DNA of 64,000 nucleotides, from contig NZ_CP163443.1 in assembly GCF_041053055.1 (NCBI RefSeq), positions 7,423,001 through 7,487,000 of the forward strand, in the 5' to 3' direction. Positions 1-7,848 of the stretch are shown one piece after another. The translations under genes and the position numbers were made by a program. The stretch is from Streptomyces sp. R41. Its GTDB lineage: Bacteria; Actinomycetota; Actinomycetes; Streptomycetales; Streptomycetaceae. The first letter of the stretch is position 1. Each line of letters opens with the position of its first letter. The notes under the pieces were generated by a model. That model did not search any database. It was not told the DNA's origin and saw only the letters and a program-made list of their open reading frames with translations.

Positions 1-2
1 GC

Positions 3-254
3 TCGAACGCGCTGCTGAGCTCGGCGCGCGAGAAGCTCATCGCCGCGGACTGGACGAACCCCGAGTCCCTCAAGGAGGCCGTCCTGGCCGCCGGCGAGGC
101 CCACGGCCTCAAACTCGGCAAGGCGCAGGCCCCGGTCCGCGTCGCCGTCACCGGCCGCACCGTCGGCCTGCCGCTCTTCGAGTCCCTGGAGATCCTGGGC
201 AAGGAGAAGACGCTGGCCCGCATCGACGCGGCACTGGCGAAGCTGCCGGCGTAG
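3..254 (+). CDS. gltX: glutamyl-tRNA synthetase, C-terminal part
   Basis: Open from the window edge to a TAG stop, 83 codons. The end reads like the anticodon-binding domain of bacterial GltX, which charges tRNA-Glu with glutamate in the cytoplasm: helix [10 protein letters not shown], then [20 protein letters not shown] and a final [10 protein letters not shown], the usual closing segment of the family. The catalytic domain lies outside the window. Three tRNA-Glu genes lie about 2.2 kb downstream, so enzyme and substrate are encoded close together. A strong hairpin follows about 40 bases after the stop, so this is the end of its transcription unit. Confidence 0.9.
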   Translation, partial: SNALLSSAREKLIAADWTNPESLKEAVLAAGEAHGLKLGKAQAPVRVAVTGRTVGLPLFESLEILGKEKTLARIDAALAKLPA

Positions 255-293
255 CCACTGCGCAAGCACTTCGCGTACCCGCAGGGCGTACGC

Positions 294-330
294 GCAGGGG
301 GCGGCGTCCGGTTCGGACGCCGCCCCCTGC
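294..330 (+). terminator. hairpin terminator after gltX
   Basis: A perfect 17-bp stem (294-310 with 314-330) closes a 3-base loop. There is no clear T-tract, as is common for GC-rich actinobacterial terminators. It ends the gltX unit; the rest of 255-450 holds no gene and shows only an AT-richer stretch near 395-435 that may be a promoter. Confidence 0.8.
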
Positions 331-450
331 GTATGCACCGAGCCTCCACCCGGAGTTCACCCGTCCTGTGAACTCCCGCTCCCGCAGGGGCAGTCGTATG
401 TTCCCTGCGCACATGATGCGCGTGTTCATCATGTTTCAGGGGAGGGGAAC

Positions 451-1410
451 GTGACCCGCTCACTAAGACTTGCCGCAGTGGCCCTCGGCGGGGCCGTGGC
501 CCTGACGTGCGCCGTACCGACCGCACCCGCACAGGCCGTGCCCGACGCCGACACGCCGGTCGCCACCGTGCAGCTGAGCCTGACCGTGCCGCGCGCGGCG
601 GCGTCGGCGAGACCTCGATCGACCGCCCCCGCACCGCCGCCGCGATCTGGGGCCAGTGTCTGTGGACCCCGGCAGCACCCAGGGCAGCGTCGTCGCGTAC
701 GACCTCAAGGCCAAGAAGAACGTCGCCACGTCGACACCGGCGCCCCCTGCACGCCCACCGAGATCCAGGCCGTCAACACCTGGCTGTACTGGTCCTGCGG
801 CTCGACCGGCCCCGCCGGGGTCTACGACCGCGCGACCGGCCGCGCCATCACGGTCCCGGCCGGGCAGGGCCGCCTCGCCGACGGCTATCTGATCCGCGAG
901 AACCGCACCACGCACGAGCTGCTGCTCACCGACTTCCACACCGGTACGGCGACCACCCGGACCGTCGCCGTGCTGCCCACGGCGGACCGGAACACCGGCG
1001 GCAGCACCGGCAGCTGGGCCGTCGACCGCTTCGGCGGCAACGTCGCCCACCTGACGCAGCAGCGCCAGGTGGCGATCGTCACCGCGGGCGTCCCCACCTC
1101 GCCGCTCGCGCAGATGGAGGCGCAGACCGACCCCCAGGTGGGCGGCCCGAGCGTCTCCAACCCGTGGCGGCCCGTGTGGCAGCTGAACAAGCCCTCGGCC
1201 TGGACGCTGACCCTGAGCAATACTGCGGGCACCGTCGTGCGTATCCAGACCGGCGCCTCCACCGCCGCCGCGGTCCGCGCCTCCTGGAACGCCCAGAACG
1301 ACTCCGGCACCTATGTGCCGCGCGGCACCTACACCTGGAAGCTCACCGCCGAGCCGCGGGACGGTCAGGGCCCCGCCCTGACCCTGACCGGCACGACAAC
1401 CGTGAACTGA
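451..1410 (+). pseudogene. secreted FlgD-Ig-like protein, internally deleted and frameshifted
   Basis: Starts at GTG 451 behind a purine-rich RBS (439-449) and opens with a signal peptide (MTRSLRLAAVALGGAVALTC). It ends with a bacterial Ig-like or FlgD-type domain (WTLTLSNTAGTVVRIQTG ... PRGTYTWKLTA). The middle of the nominal 319-residue frame (about residues 50-95) is Pro/Arg-rich nonsense. Sensible coding lies in other frames: ETSIDRPRTAAAIWGQC in frame 3 to about 655, GSTQGSVVAYDLKAKKNVAT in frame 2 to 730, then DTGAPCTPTEIQAVNTWLYW back in frame 1. At least two shifts plus loss of most of the expected long repeat body suggest a relic of a larger secreted protein. It could still be translated as drawn, but the composition argues against a functional product. 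Confidence 0.6.
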
Positions 1411-1443
1411 ACGACACGTCCGCCACGCCCGGGATACGGACTC

Positions 1444-1490
1444 ATGAGTATCGAGGCCTGGTCTGGGACATCGATACTGCATTCTTCGGG
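1444..1490 (+). repeat. broken duplicate of the 5' end of the following HAD gene
   Basis: About 47 bases beginning ATGAGTATCGAGGCC match, with one deleted base and scattered changes, the first 48 bases of the HAD gene that starts at 1542 (ATGAGCATCAAGGCCG). In the shifted frame it still spells LVWDIDTAFF against VVWDIDDTIF. The copy stops at a small hairpin (CGGGGG-ATAA-CCCCCG, 1487-1502). It looks like a partial tandem duplication with a 98-bp step that has decayed. Confidence 0.75.
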
Positions 1491-1541
1491 GGATAACCCC
1501 CGAACCCCCAGCCGGGAGCGGCGCCGCGGTACCGTCGGTTC

Positions 1542-2276
1542 ATGAGCATCAAGGCCGTGGTCTGGGACATCGACGACACGATCTTCGACTACACGGCCGC
1601 GGACCAGGCCGGGATGCGCGCGCACTTGGCGGCCGAGGGTCTGCTCGACGGGTATGAGTCCGTCGAGCAGGCCCTCGCGCGCTGGCGGCAGGTCACCGAT
1701 GCGCAGTGGGCGAGGTTCTCGGCGGGGGAGACGGACTGGCAGGGTCAGCGCCGGGAGCGGGTCAGGGTGTTCTTGGAGGAACGGCTGACCGATGCCGAGG
1801 CCGACGCGTGGTTCGACCGGTATGTCGCGCACTACGAGGCCGCCTGGGCCCTCTTCCCGGACGTGCTGCCCGCTCTCGACGCCCTCGCCGCCAGCCACCG
1901 ACACGCCGTGCTGTCCAACTCCAGCCTCCGGGTTCAGGACGGCAAACTCCGCGTCCTCGGGGTACGCGAGCGCTTCGAGGCCGTCCTGTGCGCGGCCGAG
2001 CTCGGCGTCTCCAAGCCCGCCGCGGAGGCCTTCCACGCCGCCTGCGATGCCCTCGGGCTGCCCCCGCAGCAGGTCGCGTACGTCGGCGACCACCCGGAGA
2101 TCGACGGGCGCGGCGCCGCCGACGCGGGTCTGCTCTCCGTCTGGATCGACCGTGGCGGCGCTCACACCGTGGACGACGGCGGACCGGCCGGCCCGCGCCG
2201 GATCGCCTCGCTGGCCGAACTCCCCGCGGTCCTCGGCGCGGATACCCGTTTTGGAGCGCCGTCCACCTTCGGGTAA
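1542..2276 (+). CDS. HAD-superfamily hydrolase
   Basis: A 244-residue soluble phosphatase-like protein of the haloacid dehalogenase superfamily. Motif I is VVWDIDDTIFDY with nucleophile D9 and acid/base D11; motif II is the Ser of AVLSNSS; motif III is the Lys of GVSKPAAEAF; motif IV is VGDHPEIDGRGAADAG, which binds Mg2+. The cap lies between motifs I and II (about residues 20-90). The substrate cannot be read from sequence; phosphoglycolate, sugar phosphates or nucleotides are all possible. No good Shine-Dalgarno precedes ATG 1542. The start is supported by conservation of the motif I spacing. Confidence 0.88.
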   Translation: MSIKAVVWDIDDTIFDYTAADQAGMRAHLAAEGLLDGYESVEQALARWRQVTDAQWARFSAGETDWQGQRRERVRVFLEERLTDAEADAWFDRYVAHYEAAWALFPDVLPALDALAASHRHAVLSNSSLRVQDGKLRVLGVRERFEAVLCAAELGVSKPAAEAFHAACDALGLPPQQVAYVGDHPEIDGRGAADAGLLSVWIDRGGAHTVDDGGPAGPRRIASLAELPAVLGADTRFGAPSTFG

Positions 2277-2367
2277 TGTTCTTCCTGCGCCGCCGGAGAG
2301 CGGGCCGAAAGGCCGGTAACCGGAGGCGCAAGCTAGAACAAGATCCCCACGGGGGATTGCGTTTCAG

Positions 2368-2439
2368 TGGCCTATGGTGTAATTGGCAGCACGACTGATT
2401 CTGGTTCAGTTAGTCTAGGTTCGAGTCCTGGTAGGCCAG
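2368..2439 (+). tRNA. tRNA-Gln (CTG)
   Basis: 72 nt, acceptor stem TGGCCTA/TAGGCCA with discriminator G. The anticodon stem ACTGA/TCAGT closes loop TTCTGGT, giving anticodon CTG. T-arm GGTTCGAGTCC is present and no CCA is encoded. First of five tRNAs in the cluster. Confidence 0.95.
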
Positions 2440-2481
2440 CTCGCAGAGCTCATCTGCAAACGCGGAGATCAGATCCGCAAC

Positions 2482-2554
2482 GCCCCCGTTGTGTAGCGGC
2501 CTAGCACGCTGCCCTCTCAAGGCAGTAGCGCCGGTTCGAATCCGGTCGGGGGTA
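2482..2554 (+). tRNA. tRNA-Glu (CTC)
   Basis: 73 nt, acceptor GCCCCCG/CGGGGGT, where the first pair is G-U. Anticodon stem CTGCC/GGCAG closes loop CTCTCAA, giving anticodon CTC. T-arm is GGTTCGAATCC. It differs from the two later copies only by one compensated pair in the anticodon stem. Confidence 0.95.
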
Positions 2555-2617
2555 CAGATCCTTCCCAGGGGGGACAGTCCGGGTCGCACCCGCTGACTCT
2601 CATGCAGGATCGCTAGG

Positions 2618-2690
2618 GCCCCCGTTGTGTAGCGGCCTAGCACGCCGCCCTCTCAAGGCGGTAGCGCCGGTTCGAATCCGGTCGGGGGTA
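2618..2690 (+). tRNA. tRNA-Glu (CTC)
   Basis: 73 nt, identical to the third Glu copy at 2812, with anticodon stem CCGCC/GGCGG and loop CTCTCAA. It lies 63 bases after the first Glu gene. Confidence 0.95.
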
Positions 2691-2711
2691 CGCAGTTGGT
2701 CTAAACCATAT

Positions 2712-2783
2712 TGGTCTATGGTGTAATTGGCAGCACGACTGATTCTGGTTCAGTTAGTCTAGGTTCGAGTCCTGGTAGACCAG
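2712..2783 (+). tRNA. tRNA-Gln (CTG)
   Basis: 72 nt, anticodon CTG. It matches the first Gln gene except for one compensated acceptor-stem pair (TGGTCTA/TAGACCA instead of TGGCCTA/TAGGCCA), showing that both copies remain under structural selection. Confidence 0.95.
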
Positions 2784-2811
2784 CTCGGATCTGCGGAAAC
2801 GCAAGATCCAG

Positions 2812-2884
2812 GCCCCCGTTGTGTAGCGGCCTAGCACGCCGCCCTCTCAAGGCGGTAGCGCCGGTTCGAATCCGGTCGGGGGTA
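2812..2884 (+). tRNA. tRNA-Glu (CTC)
   Basis: 73 nt, last of the cluster, anticodon CTC, same sequence as the copy at 2618. A terminator hairpin follows seven bases later, so the five genes probably form one transcript. Confidence 0.95.
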
Positions 2885-2890
2885 CAACAT

Positions 2891-2920
2891 GAAGGCCCTT
2901 CGCTTCGGCGGAGGGCCTTC
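2891..2920 (+). terminator. terminator of the tRNA cluster
   Basis: 13-bp stem GAAGGCCCTTCGC/GCGGAGGGCCTTC with one G-T pair around a TTCG tetraloop. It lies between the last tRNA and the convergent MerR gene and probably serves both directions. Confidence 0.8.
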
Positions 2921-2934
2921 GTTGTGCCCGCCGG

Positions 2935-3579
2935 CTACTCGAAGCCGTACCGCCGCGTCGTCTCCTCCTCCTGGGCCAGCCGGTGCAGCGCCTGCAGCAC
3001 CGGCTCGTTGAGGATCGCCCCCAGGATCGCGAACTCGATCCGCTCCGCCTCCGACGGGTACGTCTCCATGTTGTCCAGGTCGAGGACGGCTGTCCGGTGC
3101 ATCAACTCGGCGTACGGCGCGAGCAGTTCGGCCCCGAAGTCGTAGCCGAGCCGGCGGAACGCGGCAACCGCCACCACCAGTGAGCGGTACGCGGGGGAGA
3201 TGGTCGTGAGCCGCTGGGCGTTCTCCCAGCCGAGTCGGCCCAGGAGCGCGGTGACCTCCTGCTGTGCGGCCTGGACGTACTCGTCGTCCTCGTCCGGCTC
3301 CGGCACCTGCGGCAGCGCCCACATCGCCGCGCCCAGGCGGATCGAGCGGCCCAGGGAGTCGTCGTCCACGTGCCCGAGCACCTCGCGCACCTTCGCCACC
3401 GGCACCCGGCCCACCTGGATCATCGCCCGCACCAGCCGCAGCCTGCGCAGATGCTCCTCCTCGTACTCGGCGGTCGTGGCGTTGAGCTGGCGGCCCGGCG
3501 GCAACAGCCCTTCGCGCAGGTAGTACTTGATCGTCGCGGCGGACACGCCGCTGCGCTCGCTCAGCTCCGCCAGCCGCAT
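2935..3579 (-). CDS. MerR-family transcriptional regulator
   Basis: 214 residues from MRLAELSERSGVSAATIKYY, a canonical MerR winged-helix N-terminus, followed by the wing (REGLLPPGRQLN) and a dimerisation helix (about residues 70-110). The C-terminal half is a helical TetR-like ligand domain rather than a metal-binding loop. A frame extends 12 codons upstream to 3615, but that start would lie inside the 9-bp dyad at 3605-3636, so the internal ATG is preferred. It is divergent from the DUF4188 gene and probably controls both genes from the shared operator. The effector is unknown. Confidence 0.85.
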   Translation of the reverse strand: MRLAELSERSGVSAATIKYYLREGLLPPGRQLNATTAEYEEEHLRRLRLVRAMIQVGRVPVAKVREVLGHVDDDSLGRSIRLGAAMWALPQVPEPDEDDEYVQAAQQEVTALLGRLGWENAQRLTTISPAYRSLVVAVAAFRRLGYDFGAELLAPYAELMHRTAVLDLDNMETYPSEAERIEFAILGAILNEPVLQALHRLAQEEETTRRYGFE

Positions 3580-3604
3580 CTCTTGCGCCTTTCCTTGGTA
3601 AGTG

Positions 3605-3636
3605 CCACTATCCAAGCATCACCAGAAGGATAGTGG
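3605..3636. promoter_or_regulatory. probable MerR-type operator in the divergent promoter
   Basis: Perfect 9-bp inverted repeat CCACTATCC (3605-3613) and GGATAGTGG (3628-3636) with a 14-base spacer, between the MerR regulator and the DUF4188 gene. Position and symmetry suggest the regulator binds here. Confidence 0.6.
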
Positions 3637-3659
3637 AGCTATCTGATGAGGGGACCGTC

Positions 3660-4178
3660 ATGTTCGCGAAGCCGGTGCCGGGTCATACGACCGCGGCGGC
3701 CGAGGGTGATGTGGTGGTGCTGCTCATCGGCATGCGGATCAACCACTTCTGGGCCGTGCACCACTGGCTGCCGGTGTTGCTGGCGATGCCGCGGATGCTG
3801 CGCGAGCTGCAGAAGGACAAGAGCCGAGGACTGCTCGGCCATGTGCTGCTGACGGCCTCACCGCGGACGTACTACGTCGTCCAGTACTGGGAGTCCAAGG
3901 AGAAGCTCTACTCCTACGCGCACTCGCCCGACATGTTCCACCACAAGGCGTGGGCGATCATCAACCGTCAGGAGCGTGCGGGGAAGCTGCGTCAGCACGT
4001 CGGGCGGTGGCACGAGGCCTATGTGGTGCCCGAGGGGTCGTACGAGTCGATCTACGCGGACATGCCGGCCTTCGGGCTCGCGGCCGCGCACGGGGTGCTG
4101 CCCCTCGAGAAGCGGGGGCGCCGCGCCGAGGACCGGTTCAGGTACCGGTCGGCAGGCGCGGTCGAAGAAGCCAGGTGA
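3660..4178 (+). CDS. DUF4188-family protein
   Basis: 172 residues from ATG 3660, behind GAGGGGA (3647-3653, spacer 6). An upstream GTG at 3633 lies within the operator and has no RBS. The fold resembles dimeric alpha/beta-barrel monooxygenases: GDVVVLLIGMRINHFW, a VQYWESKEKLYSYAHSP core, then HVGRWHEAYVVPEGSYESIY. Members are annotated DUF4188; some relatives are linked to haem or aldoxime chemistry, but no function is established here. Its only clear partner is the divergent MerR regulator, so it may be an effector-inducible detoxification enzyme. Confidence 0.75.
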   Translation: MFAKPVPGHTTAAAEGDVVVLLIGMRINHFWAVHHWLPVLLAMPRMLRELQKDKSRGLLGHVLLTASPRTYYVVQYWESKEKLYSYAHSPDMFHHKAWAIINRQERAGKLRQHVGRWHEAYVVPEGSYESIYADMPAFGLAAAHGVLPLEKRGRRAEDRFRYRSAGAVEEAR

Positions 4179-4197
4179 CAGGGGGGATCGGGGGAGC

Positions 4198-4233
4198 GAG
4201 GGGGCCTGCCGCGGCGTTGAGGCAGGTCCCCTC
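4198..4233. terminator. bidirectional terminator between convergent genes
   Basis: 13-bp stem GAGGGGGCCTGCC/GGCAGGTCCCCTC with one G-T pair and a 10-base loop, placed between the ends of the DUF4188 gene (+) and ndgR (-). Confidence 0.75.
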
Positions 4234-4247
4234 GTCGTACCCGAAGG

Positions 4248-4964
4248 TCAGCCCGTGCGGCGCAGGGCCTCGGAGAGGCGGGCGGCGGCGTCGATGACCG
4301 CCTGGGCGTGCATACGGCCGGGGTGGCGCGTCAGGCGCTCGATCGGTCCGGAGACCGAGACGGCGGCAACGACTCGGTTCGAGGGGCCGCGTACCGGCGC
4401 GGAGACGGACGCGACGCCCGGCTCGCGCTCGCCGATGGACTGGGCCCAGCCCCGGCGTCGTACGCCGGAGAGCGCGGTGGCGGTGAAGCGGGCGCCCTGG
4501 AGGCCGCGGTGCAGGCGCTCCGGCTCCTCCCAGGCCATCAGGATCTGGGCCGAGGAGCCGGCCTTCATGGTGAGCGTGGAGCCGACCGGGACGGTGTCCC
4601 GAAGGCCCGACAGGCGCTCGGCCGCGGCGACGCAGATGCGCATGTCGCCCTGGCGGCGGTAGAGCTGCGCGCTCTCGCCCGTGACGTCCCTCAGGTGCGT
4701 GAGCACCGGTCCGGCCGTCGCGAGGAGGCGGTCCTCACCGGCGGCCGCGGCCAGCTCGGCGAGGCGGGGGCCGAGAATGAAACGGCCCTGCATGTCACGC
4801 GCCACCATGCGGTGGTGTTCAAGTGCCACGGCGAGGCGATGTGCCGTGGGTCGTGCCAGTCCGGTCGCCGCGACCAGGCCCGCGAGGGTGGCCGGACCGG
4901 ACTCCAGAGCGCTCAGGACAAGGGCTGCCTTGTCCAGAACGCCGACGCCGCTACTGTTGTCCAT
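4248..4964 (-). CDS. ndgR: IclR-family regulator NdgR
   Basis: 238 residues from MDNSSGVGVLDKAALVLSAL. An N-terminal winged helix (LAGLVAATGLARPTAHRLAV, about 25-45) is followed by an IclR effector domain (about 75-238) with LRDVTGESAQLYRRQGDMR and PVGSTLTMKAGSSAQ. Length and divergent position beside leuCD match NdgR of Streptomyces coelicolor (AreB in S. clavuligerus), a regulator of leuCD and of amino-acid-dependent growth and antibiotic production. A longer frame runs 90 codons upstream but crosses the leuC promoter and has no family similarity, so the ATG at 4964 is chosen. Very likely controls itself and leuCD. Confidence 0.93.
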   Translation of the reverse strand: MDNSSGVGVLDKAALVLSALESGPATLAGLVAATGLARPTAHRLAVALEHHRMVARDMQGRFILGPRLAELAAAAGEDRLLATAGPVLTHLRDVTGESAQLYRRQGDMRICVAAAERLSGLRDTVPVGSTLTMKAGSSAQILMAWEEPERLHRGLQGARFTATALSGVRRRGWAQSIGEREPGVASVSAPVRGPSNRVVAAVSVSGPIERLTRHPGRMHAQAVIDAAARLSEALRRTG

Positions 4965-4988
4965 GCAACGATACTCGCGTCTCACTCT

Positions 4989-5020
4989 GTGAAACGCAAG
5001 TTCAATTTTCGGTGGAACGC
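4989..5020. promoter_or_regulatory. candidate NdgR-binding direct repeats in the ndgR-leuC promoter
   Basis: Two direct repeats, GTGAAACGC (4989-4997) and GTGGAACGC (5012-5020), step 23 bp, so on one helix face. They flank an AT-rich core (TTCAATTTTC) that may be a promoter element. NdgR/AreB proteins are known to bind the leuC side of this intergenic region; the exact box is inferred. Confidence 0.45.
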
Positions 5021-5154
5021 GCCACCCTTGTAGACACAGCGGCCCGCGGACCAACGGGCCCGGCGGCAGGCGTCCGGTACGAGGGGTACGAGCGCCGCCG
5101 CCCCGGAAATCTCTAGTTGGGCCGGCGCCACACAGGCCGGCCGGAGGGAAAGCG

Positions 5155-6579
5155 ATGGGTAGGACACTCGCGGAGAAGGTCTGGGACGACCATGTCGTCC
5201 GGCGCGCCGAGGGCGAGCCCGACCTCCTCTTCATCGATCTGCACCTGCTGCACGAGGTGACCAGCCCGCAGGCCTTCGACGGTCTCCGTCAGGCGGGGCG
5301 CCCCGTGCGCCGTCTCGACCTCACCATCGCCACCGAGGATCACAACACCCCGACCCTCGACATCGACAAGCCCATCGCGGACCCGGTCTCCCGGGCCCAG
5401 CTGGAGACGCTGCGCAAGAACTGCGCCGAGTTCGGTGTACGGCTGCACTCGCTGGGCGACGTCGAGCAGGGCGTCGTACACGTGGTGGGACCGCAGCTGG
5501 GCCTGACCCAGCCCGGCACCACGGTCGTGTGCGGTGACTCCCACACCTCCACGCACGGCGCCTTCGGCGCGCTGGCGTTCGGCATCGGCACCTCGCAGGT
5601 CGAGCACGTGCTGGCCACCCAGACGCTGCCGCTGGCCCGCCCCAAGACCATGGCCATCACGGTCGACGGCGAACTGCCCGAGGGCGTCACGGCCAAGGAC
5701 CTGATCCTGGCGATCATCGCCAAGATCGGCACGGGCGGCGGCCAGGGCTACATCCTGGAATACCGCGGCTCCGCCATCGAGAAGCTCTCGATGGAGGCCC
5801 GGATGACCATCTGCAACATGTCGATCGAGGCCGGCGCCCGCGCGGGCATGATCGCCCCCGACGAGACCACCTTCGCGTATCTCAAGGGCCGCGCGCACGC
5901 CCCCGAGGGCGAGGAGTGGGACGCCGCGGTCGCGTACTGGAAGACCCTGAAGTCGGACGCGGACGCGGAATTCGACGCGGAGGTCGTCATCGACGCCGCC
6001 GCGCTGGCGCCGTTCGTCACCTGGGGCACCAACCCGGGCCAGGGCGCGCTGCTTTCGGCGTCCGTCCCCGACCCTGCTTCGTACGAAGACGCTTCGGAGC
6101 GCCTGGCCGCCGAAAAGGCCCTGGAATACATGGGGTTGACCGCCGGACAGCCGCTGCGCGACATCAAGGTCGACACCGTCTTCGTAGGTTCGTGCACCAA
6201 CGGCCGTATCGAGGACCTGCGTGCGGCCGCCGCGATCGTCGAGGGCCGCAAAGTCGCCGACGGCGTACGGATGCTGGTGGTCCCCGGCTCCGCGCGGGTC
6301 GGTCTGCAGGCGGTCTCCGAGGGCCTGGACGTGGTCTTCAAGGAGGCCGGCGCCGAATGGCGGCACGCGGGCTGCTCCATGTGTCTGGGCATGAACCCCG
6401 ACCAGCTGGCCCCCGGTGAGCGCTCGGCGTCCACCTCCAACCGCAACTTCGAGGGCAGGCAGGGCAAGGGCGGCCGTACGCACCTGGTCTCGCCGCAGGT
6501 CGCCGCCGCGACCGCCGTGCTGGGCCACCTGGCCTCGCCCGCCGACCTGTCCGACGCCCCTGTGCCCGCTGGAGTCTGA
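5155..6579 (+). CDS. leuC: isopropylmalate isomerase large subunit
   Basis: 474 residues, start ATG 5155 with GGAGGG eight bases before. Pairs with LeuD to isomerise 2-isopropylmalate to 3-isopropylmalate in leucine synthesis, using a [4Fe-4S] cluster. Cluster ligands are visible: the Cys of [13 protein letters not shown] (about 345) and two in [12 protein letters not shown] (about 405-408). Substrate-binding [21 protein letters not shown] lies at about 125-145. Usual length for the family. Followed after five bases by leuD, so the two are co-transcribed, under NdgR from the divergent promoter. Confidence 0.97.
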   Translation: MGRTLAEKVWDDHVVRRAEGEPDLLFIDLHLLHEVTSPQAFDGLRQAGRPVRRLDLTIATEDHNTPTLDIDKPIADPVSRAQLETLRKNCAEFGVRLHSLGDVEQGVVHVVGPQLGLTQPGTTVVCGDSHTSTHGAFGALAFGIGTSQVEHVLATQTLPLARPKTMAITVDGELPEGVTAKDLILAIIAKIGTGGGQGYILEYRGSAIEKLSMEARMTICNMSIEAGARAGMIAPDETTFAYLKGRAHAPEGEEWDAAVAYWKTLKSDADAEFDAEVVIDAAALAPFVTWGTNPGQGALLSASVPDPASYEDASERLAAEKALEYMGLTAGQPLRDIKVDTVFVGSCTNGRIEDLRAAAAIVEGRKVADGVRMLVVPGSARVGLQAVSEGLDVVFKEAGAEWRHAGCSMCLGMNPDQLAPGERSASTSNRNFEGRQGKGGRTHLVSPQVAAATAVLGHLASPADLSDAPVPAGV

Positions 6580-6584
6580 GAGTC

Positions 6585-7178
6585 ATGGAAGCATTCACCA
6601 CGCACACCGGCCGGGCCGTCCCGCTGCGCCGCAGCAACGTCGACACCGACCAGATCATCCCCGCCCACTGGCTCAAGAAGGTGACCAGGGACGGTTTCGA
6701 GGACGGGCTGTTCGAGGCCTGGCGCAAGGACTCGTCCTTCATCCTCAACCAGCCCGAGCGCAAGGGCGCCACGGTCCTGGTCGCAGGACCCGACTTCGGT
6801 ACCGGCTCCTCCCGCGAGCACGCCGTCTGGGCGCTGCAGAACTACGGTTTCAAGGCCGTCATCTCCTCCCGCTTCGCGGACATCTTCCGGGGCAACTCGC
6901 TCAAGAACGGCCTGCTCACGGTGGTTCTGGAGCAGAAGATCGTGGACGCGCTGCAGGAACTCACCGAGCAGGACCCCGAGGCCGAGATCACGGTCGACCT
7001 GGAGGCCCGCGAGGTGCGCGCCGAAGGCATCACCGCCGCCTTCGAACTCGACGAGAACGCCCGTTGGCGGCTGCTGAACGGCCTGGACGACATCTCCATC
7101 ACCCTCCAGAACGAGGGCGACATCGCGGCGTACGAGACCAAGCGGCCGTCGCACAAGCCGAAGACGCTGCACGTCTGA
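6585..7178 (+). CDS. leuD: isopropylmalate isomerase small subunit
   Basis: 197 residues, five bases after leuC. The swivelling subunit of isopropylmalate isomerase: [16 protein letters not shown] near the N-terminus and [20 protein letters not shown] in the middle, the loop that contacts the substrate. The C-terminus [13 protein letters not shown] is typical. It works only in complex with LeuC. Confidence 0.97.
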   Translation: MEAFTTHTGRAVPLRRSNVDTDQIIPAHWLKKVTRDGFEDGLFEAWRKDSSFILNQPERKGATVLVAGPDFGTGSSREHAVWALQNYGFKAVISSRFADIFRGNSLKNGLLTVVLEQKIVDALQELTEQDPEAEITVDLEAREVRAEGITAAFELDENARWRLLNGLDDISITLQNEGDIAAYETKRPSHKPKTLHV

Positions 7179-7260
7179 CGCGCGGGCCGGATTCACGTCC
7201 GGTCGATCGCCTGATACTCGGCTCACGCAAGGCTGATTTCAGCCACCGCAACACCCCTCT

Positions 7261-7290
7261 GTACCCCCAATCGTGGACGGTTGGGGGTAC
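7261..7290 (+). terminator. hairpin after leuCD
   Basis: Perfect 10-bp stem GTACCCCCAA/TTGGGGGTAC with a 10-base loop, 83 bases after leuD. The surrounding 7179-7479 holds no gene; the second half contains several short GC repeats and must carry the promoter of the next small gene. Confidence 0.65.
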
Positions 7291-7479
7291 AGCTGTGTCT
7301 GCCTTCGGACGGCTCCGGCGCGCCGCTTTGGAGGGCTCCAACTCCCCTAGTTACAAAGGCTATTGCCTGGGTACGCGCATCTTGGCCCCGCGTCGTGCCG
7401 AGGTGCTCCGAACCCCCTCCGGGGACGGCAGTTACCCCCTGCGCAGGCGACAACTCGCCCCAGATGGCACAATCTGTGC

Positions 7480-7710
7480 ATGGAACACGACGGCCAACTC
7501 GAGCTCTACGTGGCAGTCGCGGCCCAACTCAAGGAAGCGCACACAAGAGTGCGCGCACTGCAAGTCCCGGAGGGCGTACGGATGGCGCTGACCCGGAAGC
7601 TGCTGGTCATTACGGCCGTGGCCAAGCACGATCTCGCCGATGCGACAAGGCGTCTGGAGCGGTTCACCAACGACCTCGACGAGGGTCGATTCCTCGAAGA
7701 GGAACGCTGA
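7480..7710 (+). CDS. small conserved hypothetical protein
   Basis: 76 residues (MEHDGQLELYVAVAAQLKEA...), almost entirely helical and charged: helix 1 with LKEAHTRVRALQ, helix 2 with VRMALTRKLLVITAVAKHDLADATRRLERF. No membrane segment or catalytic motif. It reads as a genuine small gene between leuD and hupS, with typical Streptomyces third-position GC. A longer frame from 7363 is composition-poor and lacks an RBS. Function unknown; the helical hairpin could dimerise or bind nucleic acid. Confidence 0.7.
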   Translation: MEHDGQLELYVAVAAQLKEAHTRVRALQVPEGVRMALTRKLLVITAVAKHDLADATRRLERFTNDLDEGRFLEEER

Positions 7711-7848
7711 GGAACTTCGCTACAGCCCGAGTTCGTTGCGGCACAAGGGTGATTAGCCCGTTTCGTGTTTGATTTGCGGTATATATCTGCCTAACGTGCG
7801 AAAAAGCTTGAACGCATTCGTTCGGGCAATGTCTCCGAAGGGGAAGAC

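Noticed and set aside
463..1482. Long minus-strand frame over the secreted-protein pseudogene
   Set aside because: Arg/Gly-rich shadow without a start signal; the fragments on the plus strand are recognisable protein.
5113..6528. Long open frame opposite leuC
   Set aside because: Antisense mirror of leuC codon bias, no RBS or motif.
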